Below, in pieces: positions 4,835 to 9,571 of a stretch of 9,571 nucleotides of DNA. The stretch covers positions 1 to 9,571 of the forward strand of contig JAISVY010000103.1 in NCBI GenBank assembly GCA_031271325.1. Direction: 5' to 3'. The DNA is from Oscillospiraceae bacterium. GTDB taxonomy: Bacteria > Bacillota > Clostridia > Oscillospirales > UBA929. The number at the start of each line of letters is the position of its first letter. The first letter of the stretch is position 1. The position numbers and the translations under genes were made by a program. A model generated the notes under the pieces. The model made no database searches. It saw nothing but the letters and a program-made list of their open reading frames with translations, and had not been told where the DNA came from.

Positions 4835-6326
4835 CGTGTTTGAGCTTCAGGGCGTCAGCAAGGTCTTTTCCGGCAACACCGTTCTTGACGACGTGAGCCT
4901 TTCCTTCCGGCGCGGCGAGCTTCACGCGCTGGTGGGCGAAAACGGGGCGGGGAAATCGACGCTGATCAAGATCATCTCGGGCGTCTACCGGGCGGACAAG
5001 GGCACACTGCTGCTAAACGGAAACCCTGTGAAGTTCGCGGCTCCGAGCGACGCGCAAATGGCGGGTATCAGCACCCTCTTCCAGGAAATTCAAGAAATCC
5101 CCGAAATGACGGTGGCGGAGAACATCTTCCTGCGGCGCGAACCGCGTTACCCCGGTACGTTTGTCGTTGACCGCAAAAAGCTCAGGCGCGGCGCGAAGGA
5201 ATTGGTCGGGCGTTTGGGGCTGAAAATCGACACCGCCGCGAAAATGCGGGAACTGCCCGTCTCAACGCGCAAAATGGTCGAGATCGCCCGCGCCGTCAGC
5301 CAGAAGGCGTCGGTGGTTATTATGGACGAACCGACGGCCAACCTCAACGCGGAGGAAATGCAAGCCCTGTTCCACATGATTGACGACCTGAAAAACCACG
5401 GCGTGACGATCATCTATATCTCCCACCGGATGAACGAGGTGTTCTCGCTGGCAGACCGCGTGTCGGTGCTGCGCGACGGAAAGCTGATCGCGACGCTGGA
5501 CGGGGAGGAATGCAGCGAGGAACGACTGATTCCGCTGATGATCGGGCGGGAACTCAACGCCCTGTATCCCGCGCGCCGGTCGTCGGTCGGGGAAGCCGTG
5601 CTGGAGGTAAAGAACCTGTCTTTGGGCAGGCATTTTAAGAATATCTCCTTTACGCTGCGCAAGGGAGAGGTTCTGGGGTTCGCGGGGCTGGAGGCGTCCG
5701 GCGCAAACGCCGTCACCAAGACGCTCTTTGGCCTGTGCGGCAGACCCAGCGGGGAGATTACTTGCGGCGGGCAGCGGCTTGAGATCAAAAACCCCGCCGA
5801 AAGCATCCGCAACGGCATCGCGTTCCTGCCCGAAGACCGCAAGACGCAAGGGCTGTTCCTCAACCAAAACCTGGTCAGCAATATCACGGCGGGCGCGTTG
5901 GACAGCCTGTTCAGCAAGCGCTCGATCCTCAAAAGCCGCTTCGAGCGCTCCCAAAGCCAAGAGACAATTGAGCGCCTGACCGTCAAGACGCGCGGACTGC
6001 ACGAACGCCCCGCCGAACTGAGCGGGGGGAATCAGCAGAAGGTGATGCTGGGACGCTGGACAATCGGCAGCCACAAAGTGTTGATTTTAGAGGAACCTAC
6101 CCGCGGCGTGGATGTCGGCGCGAAATCGGAGATATACCGGCAGATCAACAGCTTTGCCGAACAGGGGCTTGCCATCATCTTGTTTACGACCGAAATGCCG
6201 GAGCTGCTCGGCATGTGCGACCGGGTGCTCGTCTTTTCCGGCGGCGCGCTCACCGCGGCGCTCTCTAAGGAAGAAGCTACGCAGGAGTTGATTTTACAAT
6301 ACGCGTTGGAGAGGCATGTGTCATGA
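4827..6326 (+). CDS. Ribose/AI-2-type ABC transporter ATP-binding protein (double nucleotide-binding domain)
   Basis: This cytosolic 499-aa subunit powers the importer and carries two ABC domains in one chain, as in RbsA/XylG/LsrA. NBD1 has Walker A GENGAGKST (37-45), Q-loop Gln86, Walker B VVIMDEP (163-169) and His200; its signature is degenerate (LPVSTRKMVEIA, 143-154). NBD2 has a degenerate Walker A (GLEASGANA, 287-295, no Lys), an intact signature LSGGNQQ (398-404) and a Walker B reading VLILEEP (418-424), with Glu where Asp is usual. All departures fall in the same composite ATP site; the other (Walker A of NBD1 with signature of NBD2) is intact. The start is taken at ATG 4827, nine bases after AAGGAAG (4811-4817); a TTG at 4797 would lie inside the permease gene and lacks an RBS. 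It overlaps both neighbours (8 and 4 bases), showing tight coupling. Confidence 0.95.
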   Translation: MDNVFELQGVSKVFSGNTVLDDVSLSFRRGELHALVGENGAGKSTLIKIISGVYRADKGTLLLNGNPVKFAAPSDAQMAGISTLFQEIQEIPEMTVAENIFLRREPRYPGTFVVDRKKLRRGAKELVGRLGLKIDTAAKMRELPVSTRKMVEIARAVSQKASVVIMDEPTANLNAEEMQALFHMIDDLKNHGVTIIYISHRMNEVFSLADRVSVLRDGKLIATLDGEECSEERLIPLMIGRELNALYPARRSSVGEAVLEVKNLSLGRHFKNISFTLRKGEVLGFAGLEASGANAVTKTLFGLCGRPSGEITCGGQRLEIKNPAESIRNGIAFLPEDRKTQGLFLNQNLVSNITAGALDSLFSKRSILKSRFERSQSQETIERLTVKTRGLHERPAELSGGNQQKVMLGRWTIGSHKVLILEEPTRGVDVGAKSEIYRQINSFAEQGLAIILFTTEMPELLGMCDRVLVFSGGALTAALSKEEATQELILQYALERHVS

Positions 6327-7279
6327 AAAAGATTGAAATTTCCAAGCAATTGCCGGTTGCGATGCTGGTTGTGCTGATTATCATCGGCGCGCAGCTGTCC
6401 GACAGCTTTTTCAGGGTCAGCAACTTTGCCAACATCATCCAATATGCCGTAGAGTCCGCGTTTATCGGCATCGGTATGACCTTTGTGCTGATCGTCGGGG
6501 GGATTGACCTCTCCATCGGCTCGGTTTTGGCGTTTGCCAGCGTTGTCAGCGCGAAAATGGCGCTCGAGAACGTGAGCCTGCCGCTGATACTGCTCGCGGT
6601 GATCGCAATCGGGCTCACATGCGGCGTTGTCAACGGGCTGCTGATCACAAAGTTCCGCATCGAGCCGTTTATGGCGACGCTTGCCATGATGATGATTATG
6701 CGGGCGGCGACCTTCCTGTTTACCGGCGGAGGCCCGCTGACCGGAACCGTGTATGACGGGTTCAAACAGATCATCAAAGGAAAGCTGTTCGGAGTACAAA
6801 ACGGCATCTGGTATGTAGCGGCGGCGTTTTTAGTTGCGGCGCTGATTCTGAACCGTACGCGCTTCGGCAGGCATGTCTACGCGGTGGGCGGCGGCGAAGA
6901 GACGGCCAAGCTGTTCGGCGTCAACGCGGAGGGCGTGAAGATCGCGGTCTATATGATCAGCGCGCTGCTCGCGGCGCTGTCGGGTCTGTTGATCGCGGCG
7001 CGGATCGGCATCGGGGAGCCGCGTTCCGGTCAGTCTTATGAAATGACGGCAATCACCATTTGCGTCATCGGCGGAATCAGCATGGCGGGCGGCAAGGGCG
7101 GCATCGTGGGCACCTTCGTCGGAACGATGGTCGTCTGTATGATCAACAACCTGATGAACCTGATGAACATCAACACGGACGCTCAGCCGATTGTCACCGG
7201 TGTGATGATTCTCGTCACCTCGCTGATTGTCTCGCGTGAGGTAACAAGCAAGCGCAGGCTGCTTGTAAAAGAGATTTAG
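6323..7279 (+). CDS. Ribose/AI-2-type ABC transporter permease, second of two
   Basis: This is the second channel subunit, 318 aa, with about eight to ten membrane helices and no signal peptide. Family motifs are GGIDLSIG (59-66) and GGISMAGGKGG (250-260), plus the TRFGRHVYAVGGGEETAKLFGVN loop typical of RbsC-like permeases (written here as TRFGRHVYAVGG then EETAKLFGVN). It starts in a four-base ATGA overlap with the ATPase stop, with GGAGAGG (6308-6314) upstream. It is related to but clearly different from the first permease; its N-terminus is shorter. Single-ATPase systems with two such permeases are known (LsrACD). An intercistronic hairpin overlaps its stop codon. The class assignment is secure; the substrate is not. 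Confidence 0.93.
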   Translation: MKKIEISKQLPVAMLVVLIIIGAQLSDSFFRVSNFANIIQYAVESAFIGIGMTFVLIVGGIDLSIGSVLAFASVVSAKMALENVSLPLILLAVIAIGLTCGVVNGLLITKFRIEPFMATLAMMMIMRAATFLFTGGGPLTGTVYDGFKQIIKGKLFGVQNGIWYVAAAFLVAALILNRTRFGRHVYAVGGGEETAKLFGVNAEGVKIAVYMISALLAALSGLLIAARIGIGEPRSGQSYEMTAITICVIGGISMAGGKGGIVGTFVGTMVVCMINNLMNLMNINTDAQPIVTGVMILVTSLIVSREVTSKRRLLVKEI

Positions 7280-7300
7280 ACCGGGATTCCCGGACTAAAT
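7274..7300 (+). promoter_or_regulatory. Intercistronic stem-loop at the permease stop codon
   Basis: ATTTAG (7274-7279) pairs with CTAAAT (7295-7300), and CCGGG with CCCGG inside, separated by one A-A mismatch. The stem includes the TAG stop. There is no T run after it, so it is more likely an mRNA-stabilising or processing structure than a full terminator. Its role is inferred. Confidence 0.55.
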
Positions 7301-7304
7301 AAAT

Positions 7305-7339
7305 GCCGGTCAATCTGCGGGCAACGGAGATAAACCGGC
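7305..7339 (+). promoter_or_regulatory. Second short stem-loop before the binding-protein gene
   Basis: GCCGGT (7305-7310) is complementary to ACCGGC (7334-7339), closing a 23-base loop ten bases before the RBS AAAGGAG (7349-7355) of the binding-protein gene. With the stem-loop at 7274-7300 it could set a higher level of the binding protein than of the membrane subunits. The stem is short and could be chance. Confidence 0.35.
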
Positions 7340-7362
7340 GCAATACGAAAGGAGAAAAAACC

Positions 7363-8355
7363 ATGAAACGTCTATTCGCACTGCTACTTGTCCTGGCGCT
7401 GTCCCTGTCTCTCGCGGCTTGCGGAAGCCCGTCGGCAAACAACGACAACCCCAACCCGGGCAACGATGCCAAGCCCGCCGGTGAGAAATTCAAAATCGGT
7501 TTCTCCCAGTGCGTTATGAACCACCCGTTCCGCATTGCCATGGTCGATTCCTTTAAGGAAGCGGTCAAGGATTACCCCGACGTCGAGCCGATCATCGTCG
7601 AAGGCGACGGCGACGTGCAAACGGAAATCACCAACATTGAGTCCCTTATCCAGCAGGGCTGCGATGTCATCATCGTGTCCTCCCTGTCCGGCACCGCGAT
7701 CTACCCCGCCTACCGGGAAGTCTATGAAGCCGGTATCCCGCTGATCATCGCCGCTTCCGGCTGCGCCACCGAAGGCGAGGAAGCCATGAACTATTACAAC
7801 TCCTTTGTCTCCACCGACGAAGTGGAGATGGGCATCGCGGCGGCCGAATACGCCAACACCCTGCTGGGCGGCGAAGGCAATGTCGTCATGATCCGCGGCG
7901 TCGTCGAGTCCACCAACTCGCTCAACCGTTACAACGGCTGGAACAGCAAAGTCACCGATTATCCCGGCATCAAGGTGATCGTGGAGCAGGCCGCCGACTG
8001 GCTGCGCCTCGACGCGAACCAAGCGATGACCAACATCCTTCAGGCGAACAGCGACATTGACCTTGTCTACTGCGAAAACGACGAGATGGCGATGGGCTGC
8101 CTCGAAGCGATCCAAGACGCAGGCCGCGAGAGCGAAATCCAGATCATCTCGATGGACGGGCAGGAAGACGCCGCGCTGGAAATCAAAAAAGGCGGCCCGT
8201 TCAAGCTCACCATCACCAACAACTCCGATACTCACGAAGCGATGGCGGCCGCGTACAAACTGGCTAAAGGCGAAACCATCGAAAAACGCATCATCCTCAC
8301 CTATGAGCTTGTCACCGCCGAAACCGTAGACGCTTACTTAAAAGAGAACTTCTAA
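7363..8355 (+). CDS. ABC transporter substrate-binding lipoprotein (ribose-type, Peripla_BP_4-like)
   Basis: This 330-aa lipid-anchored extracellular receptor delivers solute to the two-permease importer. A signal peptide MKRLFALLLVLALSLSL is followed by the lipobox LAAC, so Cys20 is the lipidated residue. A Pro/Asn-rich linker follows to about residue 40, then the two-lobed periplasmic-binding-protein fold starting KFKIGFSQ. The VMNHPFRIAM segment corresponds to the MNNPFF region of RbsB. Residues 128-134 read IIAASGC where RbsB has the sugar-contacting Asp-Arg, and 282-291 read LTITNNSDTH where RbsB has a conserved Gln. Sugar contacts thus look altered. DEMAMG (in CENDEMAMGC) and MDGQEDA match the family. 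The start at 7363 has AAAGGAG with 7-base spacing and gives a proper signal peptide; an ATG at 7303 would add a 20-residue unsuitable N-terminus. It is followed 40 bases later by the M24 gene. Confidence 0.93.
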   Translation: MKRLFALLLVLALSLSLAACGSPSANNDNPNPGNDAKPAGEKFKIGFSQCVMNHPFRIAMVDSFKEAVKDYPDVEPIIVEGDGDVQTEITNIESLIQQGCDVIIVSSLSGTAIYPAYREVYEAGIPLIIAASGCATEGEEAMNYYNSFVSTDEVEMGIAAAEYANTLLGGEGNVVMIRGVVESTNSLNRYNGWNSKVTDYPGIKVIVEQAADWLRLDANQAMTNILQANSDIDLVYCENDEMAMGCLEAIQDAGRESEIQIISMDGQEDAALEIKKGGPFKLTITNNSDTHEAMAAAYKLAKGETIEKRIILTYELVTAETVDAYLKENF

Positions 8356-8395
8356 ACCCCGCCATAAACCAAAATACGTGAAAGGAGCAAAAACA

Positions 8396-9553
8396 ATGGG
8401 TTACGAAGACGTACTGCAAACCATCCCGGTCAGCGAATACCAAGACCGCGTGGCGCGTACCAAACAAAAGATGCAGCAGGAAGGTCTGGACGGGCTGCTG
8501 GTCTACTCCGATTCCGCGCGTATGAGCAACGTGCGCTGGCTTTCCGATTACCGCGCGTTTGACGGGGTCTTCCCTTACCCCGCTATGGTCTATGTGCCGC
8601 TGTCCGGCGACCCGATCCTGTTTGCCGAGGGCAGCCTTGTGGGCTACGCCTCCGACAAGACATGGCTCGCCGACACCCGCGGTATCCGTCAGGAACTGGG
8701 AAACACGGTCAGGGACTTTGCCTCAAAGCATCCGGGCGCGAAGCTGGGACTCTCCGGCTCGAAATACTGCGCCCTGGAGTTCTATGAGACGATCATGGCC
8801 AATATCGGAAATGCCAAGCTGGAAAAAACCATGCTGATCGAAACATTGAAGTCTGTCAAGAGCGAGCGCGAAATCCGCAACATGAAGGTTGCCGGCGAAC
8901 TGGCCGACAAGGGTCTGTGGAGAATCAAGGAACTGCTGGCGAGCGAAACCGGCCTGACCGAGCGGGAAGTCGTGCGGCAGGCGATGGCGGAGATGTTCCG
9001 TCTCGGCGCGGACAGCAAATCCTTCGATATTATGGTGCAGTCCGGGATCAACGCGGAGCAGTGGTTCCTCGCCTATCCCACCGACAAGGTGATCACCAAG
9101 GGCGAAACCATTCTGGTGGACATCGGCTGCCGGTTCAACGACTACTCCTCGGATATGGCGCGCGGCATCGGCTACGGCGAGATGTCCTCCGCGCAGGAAA
9201 AGCTGCTTGACACCTGCTTGCAGGCATGGGAGGAAGGCATGGCGGCGCTGCGCCCCGGCATGACCGGCAAAGAGGCCGACGTGGCCGCCAACCGTGTGAT
9301 GAGGGAAGCCGGATATGTGCATTTCGCGGGCGAAGGGCGCGGCTGCGCGCACTCCACCGGTATGGATCCGGAAGAGGAAATCCCCACCATCGGTCCGGAC
9401 AGCGATGACGTGCTTCAAGTGAACCAGACCTTCTGCTTCGAAATCACCCTGATGGAGCCGGGCGTGGGCGGCACCCGCATAGAGGACACCGTCGTACTGC
9501 GTTCCGACGGTCCGGAGAGCCTGACCAACTTCCCGCGCGTCAACCGTTGGTAA
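8396..9553 (+). CDS. M24-family (aminopeptidase P/prolidase/creatinase fold) hydrolase, atypical active site
   Basis: This 385-aa cytosolic protein has a creatinase-type N-terminal domain (about 1-160) and a pita-bread catalytic domain. By alignment of motifs, the five dinuclear-metal ligands are present: Asp242 and Asp253 (DIG...DYSSDMAR), His319 (CAHSTG), Glu349 (FEITL) and Glu363 (RIED). Two histidines important in E. coli PepP are missing: the one before the PTD motif (PepP His243) is Leu225 or a neighbour, and the HExP-type His (PepP His361) is Glu326 in MDPEEEIP. The usual EPG after the fourth ligand is EIT. The family includes peptidases but also creatinase, ectoine hydrolase (DoeA) and DddP, so X-Pro peptidase activity should not be assumed. 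The start is ATG 8396, eight bases after AAAGGAG (8381-8387); a GTG at 8378 would overlap that RBS. Its place right after the binding protein suggests it acts on the imported solute. No terminator is visible in the 18 bases left. Confidence 0.9.
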   Translation: MGYEDVLQTIPVSEYQDRVARTKQKMQQEGLDGLLVYSDSARMSNVRWLSDYRAFDGVFPYPAMVYVPLSGDPILFAEGSLVGYASDKTWLADTRGIRQELGNTVRDFASKHPGAKLGLSGSKYCALEFYETIMANIGNAKLEKTMLIETLKSVKSEREIRNMKVAGELADKGLWRIKELLASETGLTEREVVRQAMAEMFRLGADSKSFDIMVQSGINAEQWFLAYPTDKVITKGETILVDIGCRFNDYSSDMARGIGYGEMSSAQEKLLDTCLQAWEEGMAALRPGMTGKEADVAANRVMREAGYVHFAGEGRGCAHSTGMDPEEEIPTIGPDSDDVLQVNQTFCFEITLMEPGVGGTRIEDTVVLRSDGPESLTNFPRVNRW

Positions 9554-9571
9554 TTTTATCACAGATAAATC

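Noticed and set aside
5262..6074. Minus-strand open frames within the ATPase and permease genes
   Set aside because: They are antisense shadows of strongly supported genes with no RBS, domain or independent promoter.
7303..7362. Earlier ATG for the substrate-binding protein
   Set aside because: It would put 20 polar residues before the lipoprotein signal peptide; the ATG at 7363 has a strong RBS and begins the signal sequence directly.

Overview
The window looks like chromosomal DNA from an anaerobic, fairly GC-rich Firmicute, most likely a clostridium of the Oscillospiraceae/Ruminococcaceae kind. This is an inference from strong AAAGGAG-type ribosome binding sites, a clostridial FeoA/FeoB pair, a DtxR/MntR-type regulator, and a lipoprotein signal ending LAAC in the Gram-positive style. 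No rRNA or other direct taxonomic marker is present.

Layout. (1) 1-164, minus strand: the 5' end of a DtxR/MntR-family metal-dependent repressor gene, cut by the window edge. (2) 182-1108: an AT-richer two-gene cassette on the plus strand with its own near-perfect promoter and its own terminator. It encodes a stand-alone RadC-like JAB/JAMM-type protein (HNHPSG motif) and a 67-aa unknown protein. It is bracketed by two exact 22-bp direct repeats (160-181 and 1109-1130), one of which carries the RBS and start codon of the repressor gene. (3) 1131-3445: a metal-regulated promoter with two GTTAG-N6-CTAAC operators, driving overlapping feoA and feoB (ferrous iron uptake). (4) 3446-3802: no gene. 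It holds the feoB terminator, which is part of a pair of related palindromic repeat elements sharing a 21-bp tail, then a weak candidate promoter. (5) 3803-9553: an apparent five-gene operon: ribose/AI-2-type ABC permease, double-domain ATPase, second permease, lipoprotein substrate-binding protein, and an M24-family (aminopeptidase P/prolidase/creatinase fold) hydrolase. The final 18 bases show nothing I can call.

How they work together. The repressor probably senses Fe2+ or Mn2+ and shuts off feoAB through the two operators. The cassette appears to have been placed between the repressor gene and the feo promoter, separating what may have been a compact divergent regulator-transporter unit. 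The ABC operon would bind a small polar solute outside the cell, import it through a two-permease channel, and possibly cleave it with the M24 enzyme. The substrate is unknown. The binding protein lacks some contacts typical of ribose binding, and the M24 enzyme keeps all five metal ligands but has lost two catalytic histidines typical of aminopeptidase P. A non-sugar, perhaps amide-containing substrate is therefore a reasonable hypothesis. The points most worth a second look are the repeat-flanked JAB cassette, the atypical M24 enzyme tied to a ribose-type transporter, and the paired palindromic elements after feoB.
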